Below, in pieces: positions 26,701 through 35,570 of a stretch of 64,000 bases of DNA (position 1 is its first letter; each line of letters begins with the position of its first letter). A program made the translations under genes and the position numbers. The notes beneath the pieces were generated by a model, which did not search any database, was not told where the DNA came from, and saw only the letters and a list, made by a program, of their open reading frames with translations. Source of the DNA: VRUE01 sp963819755 (lineage in GTDB: Bacteria; Actinomycetota; Thermoleophilia; Solirubrobacterales; 70-9); the NCBI GenBank assembly GCA_963819755.1, contig CAWFXB010000001.1, forward strand, positions 186,001 through 250,000. The letters are read 5' to 3'.

Positions 26701-27708
26701 ATGTTCCCGTCCCCGCCCGTGGTCGTTGATGCCGACGTCTTACTGCGCAACGTGGATTACGCGGTGCGCAAGGGATACTCCGGAGCGCTGTTGGGGAGGG
26801 CGAGTCGTCGGTATTCGCTCCTTAGTGGTGTCGTTCTCTTCGCAACGACCTCGGTTCACGGAGAGGCGAGTCGGCACCTTCCAGAGATCGCCGGTCGGCG
26901 CGGAGTTTCCGAGGATGTCGTGTGGTCGGTCTGGCGCCAGCTCATTCTTCCTGCCGTCCGCTTTGTGTCCCTTGAGCCGGGCACGGTCGATGATCCCCGA
27001 ATCCAAGATGTCCACCCGAAGGACAGGCCGACCGCAGAACTTGTGGGACTCTTGGCACCCTCCGTTCTCATCACCGACAATCGCAAGCATTTCCGCTCGT
27101 TTGCTTTGCCCGAAACTGCAACCGACGAGGTAGCCATCGATCTTTTTCATGTCGGCCAATTCACTATCGGAGCGAAGGGGGTGGCGATCGTCCCGACTGC
27201 TGGCGGTGCTGCGGTAATTGAGGGCGCGAAGAAGTTGTCCTCGAAGCTCGGAACCGAGGTCGTTGTTGCAATTGGCCTGCTCATGATCGTCGGCGCGGGC
27301 TATTACCTAACGCGGCCAGGAGGCCGTGAGCTACGGGGAAAGCTCAGGCGTGCTGCCAGCCAAGCTGCTCCCGTCATTGGAGAACAGATGGTTGCCGCCC
27401 TGCAGGCGAGCGAACGCATCGAGGCTTTCGCGGTGAAATGCGCAGTAGCCCCAGGCCCCCTTGGACTACTCGCTCGTCAACTCGCCGTCCAGCAGAGCGA
27501 AATGACTACGGTTGAAGTCTCTGAGATGTTGCAGTGGCATGACTGCGAGTTCTCGGGGGGCCGCTCGCATCGAACTGAAACGCGTGCCTGGCTGGAGAAC
27601 GAGCTTTGCTTCCACGAGGTGTCCCGTGGGCGGTGGTCTCTTGGCTTTCACGCCGAGGACTTGACCCCTCCAAGCCCCTCGTCGTCGCTGAGCTCGTCAC
27701 CTTTGTAG
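26701..27708 (+). CDS. PIN-domain nuclease-like protein with a TM helix and C-terminal cytoplasmic domain
   Basis: 335 aa. The N-terminal 150 residues look like a PIN domain: VVVDADVLLRN (D10), FATTSVHGEASRHL (E55), KDRPTAELVGLL (D108), and SVLITDNRKHF (D126), the four-acid metal site. A TM helix at about 186-203 (VVAIGLLMIVGAGYYL) follows, then a helical, possibly winged-helix-like C-terminus. Membrane-tethered PIN nucleases are uncommon. The ATG at 26701 places the PIN strand first; longer starts are possible. It has no adjacent antitoxin. Confidence 0.65.
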   Translation: MFPSPPVVVDADVLLRNVDYAVRKGYSGALLGRASRRYSLLSGVVLFATTSVHGEASRHLPEIAGRRGVSEDVVWSVWRQLILPAVRFVSLEPGTVDDPRIQDVHPKDRPTAELVGLLAPSVLITDNRKHFRSFALPETATDEVAIDLFHVGQFTIGAKGVAIVPTAGGAAVIEGAKKLSSKLGTEVVVAIGLLMIVGAGYYLTRPGGRELRGKLRRAASQAAPVIGEQMVAALQASERIEAFAVKCAVAPGPLGLLARQLAVQQSEMTTVEVSEMLQWHDCEFSGGRSHRTETRAWLENELCFHEVSRGRWSLGFHAEDLTPPSPSSSLSSSPL

Positions 27709-27827
27709 GGCCCCCTGGCTCGCTCCCCCTGATGAAAAACTGCCCCGGATACTGAAGGCGATCCGAGCCGCCGGCGCATCCCGCGGATGAGTTCGGACGG
27801 ATCGGCTTCGACCGCGGGCAGCCAACT

Positions 27828-28094
27828 CTAGGATGGTTCCAGCCGGGGAATTCGCACGTTGCGCTCCAGCAGGCTGATCTCTACGCGGTGCAGACCGACG
27901 CGTTCGGTGGTGCGTTGCTGCGAGAGCTGAGCCCGCTTACGTAGCCAGATGAGGTTCTCGCCGAATCGGCGATTCCGATTCCGATCTCGGCTCTCCAGAC
28001 CGTCCACGTAGGTGCGATGGACGCTGATGAGGTCGGCGAGCGCCCACCTGGCTGAAGCTGCGTGCGGACGCCAAACCCCCACCGTACCTTGCAA
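27828..28094 (-). pseudogene. Fragmentary XRE-type helix-turn-helix regulator
   Basis: 88 codons contain pieces of two XRE HTH domains in tandem: a recognition-helix end (VHRTYVDGLESRDRN) followed by a near-complete second domain (RFGENLIWLRKRAQLSQQRTTERVGLHRVEISLLE). It stops right after the HTH (RIPRLEPS), and the first domain lacks its N-terminal helices. It lies just upstream of and divergent from the MBL gene, so it may be the remains of that cluster's regulator. Confidence 0.5.
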
Positions 28095-28159
28095 AGTTTA
28101 GTAGCGTTCCCTCCACTGTCTCGAATAGGTGCAATCGCTAACGGCTTAGGACGGTGACG

Positions 28160-28951
28160 ATGAAGGTCGCGATACTCGGCTCCGGTGGTCCACGACCCCA
28201 CCCCGAGCGTGCATCGCCGGGCCAGGCGGTTCTGGACGATGACCACGTTCATCTCGTTGACTGCGGACCTGGTACCGGGCACAACTTGGCCCTCTTGGAT
28301 TTGTCGATGGCGAAGGTGGATCATGTGTTTCTTTCCCATACGCACCTCGACCACTGCCTCGAGCTGCCGAGCGTTGTCCTGGCCGGGTACCTCGAGGGAC
28401 GGACCTCCCCGCTCAACGTCTACGGTCCGGAGGGCACGGCACACGTAGTCGACGTCTTGCTGCGCGACGCGTTTGCATACGTGGCCGACTTGATCCGTGC
28501 GGTGGCCAACGTCGAGCTTGACGTGCGTGTCACAGAGGTCGAGACCGGCTGGCAGGCATCGGTCGGCAGCCTGCAAATCCAGGCGGCCGAGGTCATGCAC
28601 AACTTTCCCTGTGCGGCCTTCCGGTTCGATGACCGCAGAGGCAGCTCTGTCACGTTCAGCGGCGACACGATCCCTTGCGACGCCGTCGTGGGTCTATCCG
28701 CGTCGACCGATCTCCTGATCCATGACTGCGCATTCCCCGATGGAATGGCCGACGTCGCGCGTGCCTCGTTCCATACGTGTCCGCGCGAGCTGGGCGAGGT
28801 GGCTGCGCAGGCCGGAGCCAAGGCCGCCGTTATGACCCACATGTTCCCGGCTTGCGACGGGCAGGAGCTCCAGATGGAGCAGAGTGTTCGTAAGGAGTTC
28901 GGCGGAGAGGTCAGCATGGCTGCCGATCGCCGCGTGTATGACGTTGGATGA
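28160..28951 (+). CDS. MBL-fold metallohydrolase (RNase Z/arylsulfatase-like branch)
   Basis: 263 aa. The metallo-beta-lactamase fold is plain: MKVAILGSGGPRPHPERASPGQAV, LVDCGPGT, the metal motif HTHLDH (H60, H62, D64, H65), GDT after the AAFRFDD strand (TFSGDTIP), and HDCAF and THMFPAC late. The HTHLDH plus FSGDT pattern places it in the tRNase Z/AtsA-like branch (PF12706 type). It could act on a phosphodiester, sulfate ester or cyclic nucleotide. First gene of a seven-gene cluster on one strand. ATG 28160 is preferred over GTG 28154. Confidence 0.88.
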   Translation: MKVAILGSGGPRPHPERASPGQAVLDDDHVHLVDCGPGTGHNLALLDLSMAKVDHVFLSHTHLDHCLELPSVVLAGYLEGRTSPLNVYGPEGTAHVVDVLLRDAFAYVADLIRAVANVELDVRVTEVETGWQASVGSLQIQAAEVMHNFPCAAFRFDDRRGSSVTFSGDTIPCDAVVGLSASTDLLIHDCAFPDGMADVARASFHTCPRELGEVAAQAGAKAAVMTHMFPACDGQELQMEQSVRKEFGGEVSMAADRRVYDVG

Positions 28952-30405
28952 CAGGCTGTCCACCGGCGTGACCACGATTCACGACGGGTATCACGCTGCG
29001 GTTGCGAGAGTCGACTGCGCGCACATCGTCGACTTCGACGCCGGCTCCATGCCGGATGCGATCTTCGACACCGGCGGGTCGTCGAGTCGGTGGCTGCCGC
29101 TCGTCGTCGGGACGTATGTCGTGCGCACCGACAGCTTGAGCGCACACGGAGGCACGACCCTCAGCTACCTCAGGCACTATCAGACGCATTATCAGCGTCG
29201 TCTCAAGCCGCAACTTCGGGCTGCGCGGGCAACCACGGTGCTCGAGCTGACGCCGCTGCACTTGCGCGGGCTTTTCCACCAGGACGATCAGGTCATTCCG
29301 TGGGACGAGGAGTGGCGCATCGAGCTAACGGCCACGCTCAATAAGCTCGGCGTGGCGACGCTCGTAGCGAGATTTACGGCTCCTGGGTCGGACTTCTCGC
29401 AATTTGGAGCGCAGCTGCGGGACATCGATCGCCTGCGTGTGACGGCCGATGACCCGTCGTACGGGTATGGCTCGTACACCCTCCACGAGATCTACGCCCT
29501 CGTGATCGCCCGCCTATTGGTGACGACGTACGACCTCAAAGACTTCCCGGTACTGGCGCGCGCCGAGATGGACCGGCACTACGGGTCGGTCCTAGCGCTC
29601 AGGAACGAGGTCGCGAGGAAGATAGGTGCCCGCGGCACGACTGGGGACAGAGCGAGCAATTGCTTCACCAGCTTTCTGCTCACGATGACGCTGAATGGCC
29701 AAGCGTTAGGCTCGTGGATACACGAAGGCAGCCTTGAGATTCGAGGGTTGCTCACGGGCGACGCCAACTGGGCTCACAAGGAAGCGAACCGCGTGGGCTC
29801 GGATCTCGCCGAGATGAACGTTGGGACTCGCAGTACCGCCCCGTGGTACGTCAGCGCCGACGGGGTCGTGTACCTGCTCGCGTCAGACTTCGAGACGGAC
29901 TTCCAAGAGGCCCGAACGCTCGTCGTGTTCGAGCTCGAAGATCCTGCTCGCATTGAAGCACTATCTCCTTCGCGTCAATGCGCAACTCAACGAGTGGCGC
30001 GTGGACATCGCGCCGCTCACGGCCGCGGCAAGCACGCGCAATGAAGCACTGAGGCATCTGGACGAGATCTACAGCATCGAGATGTCGCACAAGGACACGA
30101 CTCGAGCACGCATCGAACGGTGCAAGCGGATCATGGGGATCGACGCGCTGCGCGACATCACCTTCACGCGTCTTGAAGCACTGTCGGACGAGTTGTCCCT
30201 CGGCTTCCAGTCGAGGATCTCGCGGCAGCAGATCTGGCTGACGCTCGTCTTCGGCGTGTTGGGAGTCGGGGGACTCGCGGTCGCGTTCGAGACCTTCGCG
30301 TTCTCAGCGCCCCACGATTGGGCTGCTCGCGCAGTCGCGGCAGCCCCACCGTTGGCGCTGATGCTTCTGACCTATCTGATGCTCTCGCGTCTGACGCGCC
30401 GCTGA
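28938..30405 (+). pseudogene. Large unknown protein with two C-terminal TM helices; one frameshift
   Basis: No family recognised. The first part (about 335 residues, from ATG 28938 overlapping the MBL gene by 14 bp) is a globular domain with THYQRRLKPQL, LHEIYALVIARLLVTTYDLKDF and a YVSADGVVYLLA strand. Near 29950-29960 the frame is lost; the next frame continues KHYLLRVNAQLNEWRVDIAPL with a long helical/coiled-coil-like stretch (LRHLDEIYSIEMSHKDTTRA) and two TM helices at the end. Corrected length about 490 aa. A separate overlapping second gene from TTG 29953 is an alternative. Confidence 0.55.
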
Positions 30406-30424
30406 GCATGCGCCTGTGCTCGGC

Positions 30425-31066
30425 ATGACCCACCACCCGACTCCGATGAGGCGCTTCTTGTTGTTGCGTCACGGCGAGACGCAGTGGAACGCCGATCATC
30501 GACTCCAGGGGGTCCGAGTCGATCAGCCGCTGAGCGAGACCGGCAGGGCCCGTGTGCATTGCGCCGCTGCGAACCTCCCGACCGAGTTGACCCAGCTTGG
30601 CGTGGTCTTCTCGTCACCAATGTCGCGGACGCGGGAGACGGCGACAATCTTGGCCGCGCCTCGCGCGGAGGTCGCGGAGCAGGTGGGCCTAGAGGAGTGC
30701 GACTACGGAGCCTGGACCGGGCTTACGAGCGCCGCCATCGACGAGCGTTACCCGGGGATGATGGATGACTGGGACGCCGGGCTCCTAGAGCGGCCGCCGG
30801 ACGGCGAGTCCCGCCACGAGATCGCGCGTCGAGCTCTCCACGGGCTCCAAGCGATCATCGAGAAGACACGAGAGAGCCGCTTGCCGGTCCTGGTCGTGAC
30901 GCATGGTGATGTAATCCGTGCGCTCGTGGCTCTTCATGGGGGTCGATGGCCGCCGCGCCCGATCGACGAGCTCGCTGGCTGGTGGTTCGAGAGCAACGGC
31001 TCGGCCGTCACGAGCGTGTGCCCGACGCCGTCGATCGCGTCCGTCGTCCCGGACCTGCCCCGATGA
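30425..31066 (+). CDS. Histidine phosphatase superfamily (phosphoglycerate-mutase-like)
   Basis: About 213 aa. The RHG motif LLLRHGETQWNADHRLQG (H16 is the phosphorylated nucleophile), SPMSRTRETA, the acid EECDYGAWTGL, and VLVVTHGDVIRAL with the second catalytic His make a complete active site. This branch is phosphatase rather than glycolytic mutase. Starts at GTG 30416, ATG 30425 or ATG 30446 are all possible. The stop overlaps the nucleotidyltransferase start by ATGA, linking the two steps. Confidence 0.9.
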   Translation: MTHHPTPMRRFLLLRHGETQWNADHRLQGVRVDQPLSETGRARVHCAAANLPTELTQLGVVFSSPMSRTRETATILAAPRAEVAEQVGLEECDYGAWTGLTSAAIDERYPGMMDDWDAGLLERPPDGESRHEIARRALHGLQAIIEKTRESRLPVLVVTHGDVIRALVALHGGRWPPRPIDELAGWWFESNGSAVTSVCPTPSIASVVPDLPR

Positions 31067-31797
31067 AGGTTGTCGACCGCGCAGACGCTCGCTGCGCCCC
31101 GGAAGTTGCGGTGATTATGTGCGGAGGACACGGCCGTCGTCTGGGGCCGCTTGGGGAGGTCGTCCACAAGGCGCTGCTTCCGGTGGCAGGAGCGCCGGTG
31201 GTGGAGCACGTGCTTCGCGAGATCGCCGATGCGGGCGTCCGTGAGGTGTGGGTGATCGTCAACCACCTCGAGTCGCAGCTCAAAGGGTTCATCGGGAACG
31301 GCACGAGGTTCGGACTCCGTGTTCGCTACAAGCACTCGACGGCCGATGGCACGGCGGGCGCTCTGGCCACGCTCGCCGACGATGTGCGTGGGCCGTTTGT
31401 CTACTGCCATGCGAACGTCTACTGCTCCCCCGGAACCGTGCAGTGGCTGGCGGGAGAGCATCTGCGGCTGGGAGGCGAGGCGACGTTCTCGTACAGCGCG
31501 CGCCCAGAGGCGCCGAGCCACCCGCAGTTCGTCCTCAAAGGTCACGTAGTCCGCGACGTGTGCCGTGAGGGACCAGGGCCGTATTCGTTGGGGCGCGCTG
31601 TCATCGACGCCCGCGTCTTGGCCGGCATCGACGGGCGACCCGACGGGATGGTCGAGGAAGCGGTCTGGGACATGTACGCTGGCGTGGCAACCAAGGCCAT
31701 GGTCGCCGTCGAGTACCCGTGGGCGTGGTGTCACCTGGAGTCGCTGGAGTTCTACGGCGGGCTCGGAGCCGCCGTTCAAGCCAGGAGCCTGCGCTGA
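31063..31797 (+). CDS. Sugar-phosphate nucleotidyltransferase-like protein
   Basis: 244 aa. The nucleotide-binding signature CGGHGRRLGPLGEVVHKALLP (about 20-40) is that of the NTP_transferase family (mannose-1-P guanylyl- and glucose-1-P thymidylyltransferases). VEHVLREIADAGVREVWVIVNH follows, then a FVYCHANVYC strand where the usual metal Asp of GD lies; here CHAN replaces it, so catalysis may differ. ATGA overlap with the phosphatase gene; the amidotransferase begins 4 bp later. Confidence 0.85.
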   Translation: MKVVDRADARCAPEVAVIMCGGHGRRLGPLGEVVHKALLPVAGAPVVEHVLREIADAGVREVWVIVNHLESQLKGFIGNGTRFGLRVRYKHSTADGTAGALATLADDVRGPFVYCHANVYCSPGTVQWLAGEHLRLGGEATFSYSARPEAPSHPQFVLKGHVVRDVCREGPGPYSLGRAVIDARVLAGIDGRPDGMVEEAVWDMYAGVATKAMVAVEYPWAWCHLESLEFYGGLGAAVQARSLR

Positions 31798-31801
31798 TGA
31801 C

Positions 31802-33604
31802 ATGTGTGGCATAAGCGTGGTCGTCGACCACGTTGGCCTCAATGGCGACTGGCTGGAGCGGCTCAGCCGCGACCCATGGTCTCTGAGGCACCGCGGTCCG
31901 GACGACACTTCAGCCGTTCGCGTGGGATCGCATGCGGTCATGCGCGCGTGGCGGCTCGCAGTGAGGAACAGCGATTCGGGTGCGCAACCGTTGATGTTCT
32001 CGGACGGCAGCGTCCTGATCTGCAACGGAGAGTGGTACGGGCCCGTGCACGAGATCCGCGGCCTGCGCTCCGATGTCGAGGTTCTGTACTCGGCGTACCG
32101 GGATGGAGGCGCGGAAGCCGTGGCGGACCTCGATGGGATGTTCGCTGGTGTGCTGTACTACGCACCGGAGAACCGTTTCGTCGCCTTTCGCGACCGACAC
32201 GGCGTGAAGCCGCTGTTCCTGTTGAACGCCAGAGGCGCGTCCATCGTCTCATCTGAGATCAAGGGCTTGGTCGCGGTGATCGGCACGACTCCGAGCTACG
32301 ACCGGACTTACGCGACCGAATGTTTGGTCCACGGCCACTCTCTGCAAAGGACCAAGTCGCCATACGGCGGGATTCGCCAGGTGGCGCCGGGAGAGGTGCT
32401 CGAACTCGGCCGAGAGCCGCGTGCGTTGTTCGCCGGCGAGGCCGGATCCCTAGTGGCCAATGACCCGAACGCCGACTGGGGCTCCAACTGGGAGGCTCTT
32501 CTTGAGGTCGCGGTACGGTCTGTGTGTGCGGCCGACGCCGCGCCTGCGGTACTGCTGAGCGGTGGCGTGGACTCGAGCTTGATCGCTGACTTCACGACGC
32601 GAAGTGAGCCCAAGCTGGTTCAACGCGGGGTCGTTGCGAGGTTCTCCACCGCCGGGTCCCAGGACGTGGCTCGGGACGAGTCCGCCTACGCCAAGCTCGT
32701 CGCGGCGCGGTGTGACTTGCCGACCTTGGAGACGGACGTGACCGGGCCGCGCACTCCGGCAGATCTGGAGCCGATCTTCGCCGCGTTGGAGCAGCCGATG
32801 TTCAACTCGTCACCGGTTGTTACCCATGCCCTCGCGCAGTGCCTGGCGAACAATGGCATTCGCTGCGTGTTGAGTGGAGATGGCCTGGATGAGCTTCGGT
32901 TTGCGTACCGCCGGCTCCGAGTGTGCAGCCCGAGCATCGAGAGTATGCGCGCGCTTGACCTCGCGCCATACGCGGATGATCTCGTTCCGCTACCACGATC
33001 CTTCTACCGCCGGATCGCCTGCGACGACCTGGAGCTTGCGTTCGAGCGACGCGCGACGACGATCGCGGACGCGTTGGCGAGTCAAAGCCGCGGTCCGCTC
33101 CCAGATGCGCTTCGCGCCATGGAGCTCGATCTGCGTCTGCCCAACTATCACCTGGCGCGCGTCGACCGGCTGTTCATGGCACGTGGCGTGGAGGCGCGTG
33201 TCCCATTCCTTCGCCGCGATCTGGTGAGCGCGGCCATGGCGCGCACGTCGACCGCGGCCCTGCGTGAGCCGGCCAAGCTGGCGGAGCGGCGCATTCTCGC
33301 CAGACGCTTCGGGGCGGAGATAGCCTGGCGACCCAAGGTGCGCTTCACCGGCCCTGTCCACACGTGGGTGGACGGCTGGTTCGCCGGGACCTCACCCGAG
33401 GAGTACATCCGGAGCTCCGTTCGGGTCCGCGAGCTCACCCGCGAGTCGGAGCTCGCAGCGTTGTTCAAAGAGATCAAAGCCATGGGACTTAGCGCCGAAC
33501 GCAGCCTCATCGTATGGGGGCTGGCTTGCATTGCGGGGTGGGAGCAGAGCGAGCAACGGTGGGGGACCGCGGGCTGCCATGACGTCAGGCTCGGTTGCCC
33601 GTAG
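31802..33604 (+). CDS. Asparagine-synthetase-like glutamine amidotransferase
   Basis: 600 aa with a complete AsnB architecture. The N-terminal Ntn glutaminase begins MCGIS so Cys2 is the nucleophile after Met removal; RHRGPDD and NGEWYGP are the substrate loops, with RDRHGVKPLF. The C-terminal synthetase domain has the PP-loop LLSGGVDSSLIADF, LSGDGLDEL, and ARVPFLRRDLV. All expected active residues are present, so it should adenylate and amidate a carboxylate, not necessarily aspartate. The clustering with nucleotidyltransferase and phosphatase argues for an unusual product. Confidence 0.92.
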   Translation: MCGISVVVDHVGLNGDWLERLSRDPWSLRHRGPDDTSAVRVGSHAVMRAWRLAVRNSDSGAQPLMFSDGSVLICNGEWYGPVHEIRGLRSDVEVLYSAYRDGGAEAVADLDGMFAGVLYYAPENRFVAFRDRHGVKPLFLLNARGASIVSSEIKGLVAVIGTTPSYDRTYATECLVHGHSLQRTKSPYGGIRQVAPGEVLELGREPRALFAGEAGSLVANDPNADWGSNWEALLEVAVRSVCAADAAPAVLLSGGVDSSLIADFTTRSEPKLVQRGVVARFSTAGSQDVARDESAYAKLVAARCDLPTLETDVTGPRTPADLEPIFAALEQPMFNSSPVVTHALAQCLANNGIRCVLSGDGLDELRFAYRRLRVCSPSIESMRALDLAPYADDLVPLPRSFYRRIACDDLELAFERRATTIADALASQSRGPLPDALRAMELDLRLPNYHLARVDRLFMARGVEARVPFLRRDLVSAAMARTSTAALREPAKLAERRILARRFGAEIAWRPKVRFTGPVHTWVDGWFAGTSPEEYIRSSVRVRELTRESELAALFKEIKAMGLSAERSLIVWGLACIAGWEQSEQRWGTAGCHDVRLGCP

Positions 33605-33634
33605 CGGGCATTTAGCATATGAAGGTGAGTTCTT

Positions 33635-34498
33635 TTGATTATTCTCTTTTCGCTCATGCGCATCAGCGTGGTGACTTTCAACGAGAACGAGCAGGCGGCA
33701 GTGGAACGGCTGCTGGACGAGCTCGCCGACGGAACTGCCCCATGGGGGCGAGAAGGCCGAACGACCATCAAGCGGGACTTCGGCGAGGATGTCTGGACCC
33801 TCGACCATGTCGCGCTGCTTGGGCAGGGCAACGTGGTCGCCGCAGCCGAGCTCGCCAGGCAGTACCGGTCCACGAAAGGCACTCCCGATTACGTGGTCTT
33901 TTACGGCTGCGCCGGAGCCCTGGACGAGGTGAATGCGGGTTCCGTCTTTTTGGCCGAGTCCGTCAACTACCTCTCCCTCGGAACCGTCGATCCCGGCCAC
34001 ACGGGTGATGAGCAGATCACGCTGAAGAACAAATGGCTCTGTTATACGGACCCTCCAGCGGGCGTGGAACCCTTGCTCCCGATCAAATTCCCGCTGGTCA
34101 AGCAGGACTCGCAGACGCTGAAGAAGCTCGCTCCACTGTCAACCGCTCGCGTCGCCGCGACGGACAAGGTGGTCCACGTGCTGCCTCGTAAAGCGCCCAT
34201 TCCGGTCAACCCACCCCCGCCGCGGGCCGAATATGAGGCGAAGCCGTGGACCTACGCGCAAGCGCTGGGCCTCATCGCCGACTCCGGGGAGGATGTCTTG
34301 GTGGAGATGGAGTCCTACGGGATCGCCCGCATCGCAAAATCACTGGAAATCCTCAATCAGGTCATCGTGATGAGAGTGACTACCGATGCTCTCGTCGATC
34401 ACGGCGTAGATGACGACCACTGCGACCCTCAGGCGACACTACTGATGGAAGGCCGAGCAGTCTTGGGCCACCTTCTCGCTTGCCTCTTTACGCCATGA
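33635..34498 (+). CDS. Nucleoside phosphorylase/MTA-nucleosidase-like protein
   Basis: 287 aa (280 from ATG 33656). PNP/MTAN-fold marks: LGQGNVVAAAELARQYR, DYVVFYGCAGALD (GSAG-like loop), VEMESYGIARIA matching the ribose-binding MExE/EMES block, and RVTTDALVD with the late catalytic Asp. A middle insertion makes it longer than usual MTANs. Such domains cleave N-glycosidic bonds; in conflict systems they are seen as effectors, which is inference here. TTG 33635 with GAAGGTGAG upstream is my preferred start. ATGA overlap with the next gene. Confidence 0.75.
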   Translation: MIILFSLMRISVVTFNENEQAAVERLLDELADGTAPWGREGRTTIKRDFGEDVWTLDHVALLGQGNVVAAAELARQYRSTKGTPDYVVFYGCAGALDEVNAGSVFLAESVNYLSLGTVDPGHTGDEQITLKNKWLCYTDPPAGVEPLLPIKFPLVKQDSQTLKKLAPLSTARVAATDKVVHVLPRKAPIPVNPPPPRAEYEAKPWTYAQALGLIADSGEDVLVEMESYGIARIAKSLEILNQVIVMRVTTDALVDHGVDDDHCDPQATLLMEGRAVLGHLLACLFTP

Positions 34499-35475
34499 AA
34501 TTGAAAGAGCTACTGGAAGAGTTTCCGTGGGACGAGACCTACCGGAGGCTGTGCGACGACCCCCCGGATCAGAGCGAACTTCCCCTGAAGCGGGTGGGAG
34601 CACTGATCATCGAGCAGCGGGACTCTCAACTTCAGGTCTTGGCCCGAGGGATGTACGGACCAAGGCTGGTGACCGACTCGCCACCTCGAAGCGATGGACC
34701 TGAGGTGAGGCAGCGCAGGCTGCCCAGGTTCGAGTTCAACGATCCGGAACAGGCTGCGCGTACTTTCCTGCGGGTCGCGGCTCAGGTAGGGGCCAACCTA
34801 CGCCCTTTTGCGCCAAGTCACCTGGCGGAGCTGGGCGTCCCGGGCGCGTTGTTGGGTCGACTGCTCCGACTCTTGGCGATAGCCGAAGAGCCGTCGGATC
34901 GTTCGGGTCCAGAGGGAACCGAATGGTTAGAGCTAAAAGAGATGGCGGCGGCACATGGCGAGTCGTCGCCTTTCGGCCCAGTACTCGGTCCGATGCTCTT
35001 GCTTGCCGGATCCTCAGGTGAGTCTGCGGCAGAGGGGTCCGACTATGACCTCATCCGGCCACTCGTGGCCGAACTGGGCACCACTGACAGAGTTGATGGG
35101 CTCGCCAAGTGGACCAGCGCCGTTGTGGAGGCAGGATCGCGCCATATCGCCATGGTCAGTCCGCTTTCGTACCCCCGTGAGATATCCGTGGAGGCCGACG
35201 TTATGCGGGCTGAGGTCGTTCCCCGCGGCGTTCGCGCTCGTGCGCGAGACATCGTGCTCGCCGGGCGTCGCGAGGAGAACGTCGACTTTCTTCGGCAGGT
35301 TCGAGAGCTCGACGGCGTGGTCAACGAGGAGACCGGATTTATCTACGAGCCCGAGCCGGGGCTGGTCAGGGTCCGTGCCTGGAGCAAAGACTCTCTCGAG
35401 ATCGAGCGATTGACTCGCAGTGCCAGTGCGGCAAACGCCAAAGTTATCGAAGTACTCGACGACACCATCATCTGA
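34495..35475 (+). CDS. Unknown protein coupled to the nucleoside-phosphorylase-like gene
   Basis: 326 aa, no family recognised. Predicted helical N-terminus (MKLKELLEEFPWDETYRRL), an internal strand-rich region with VGALIIEQRDSQLQVLA, a Gly/Ser linker about 140-180, and a C-terminal alpha/beta part (SRHIAMVSPLSYPREISVEADV; FLRQVRELDG). No TM or signal. Its ATG overlaps the upstream stop, so it is probably the direct partner of the phosphorylase-like protein, perhaps its regulator or substrate-recognition subunit. Confidence 0.6.
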   Translation: MKLKELLEEFPWDETYRRLCDDPPDQSELPLKRVGALIIEQRDSQLQVLARGMYGPRLVTDSPPRSDGPEVRQRRLPRFEFNDPEQAARTFLRVAAQVGANLRPFAPSHLAELGVPGALLGRLLRLLAIAEEPSDRSGPEGTEWLELKEMAAAHGESSPFGPVLGPMLLLAGSSGESAAEGSDYDLIRPLVAELGTTDRVDGLAKWTSAVVEAGSRHIAMVSPLSYPREISVEADVMRAEVVPRGVRARARDIVLAGRREENVDFLRQVRELDGVVNEETGFIYEPEPGLVRVRAWSKDSLEIERLTRSASAANAKVIEVLDDTII

Positions 35476-35570
35476 GCCCATCCTCGCGTCAGCGCCGACA
35501 CACTCTGCGCTAGTCCTGACTGACTGACTGACGCTCTCCGGGCTCCATTCAATCGCGTCGCCGGTCCTTT

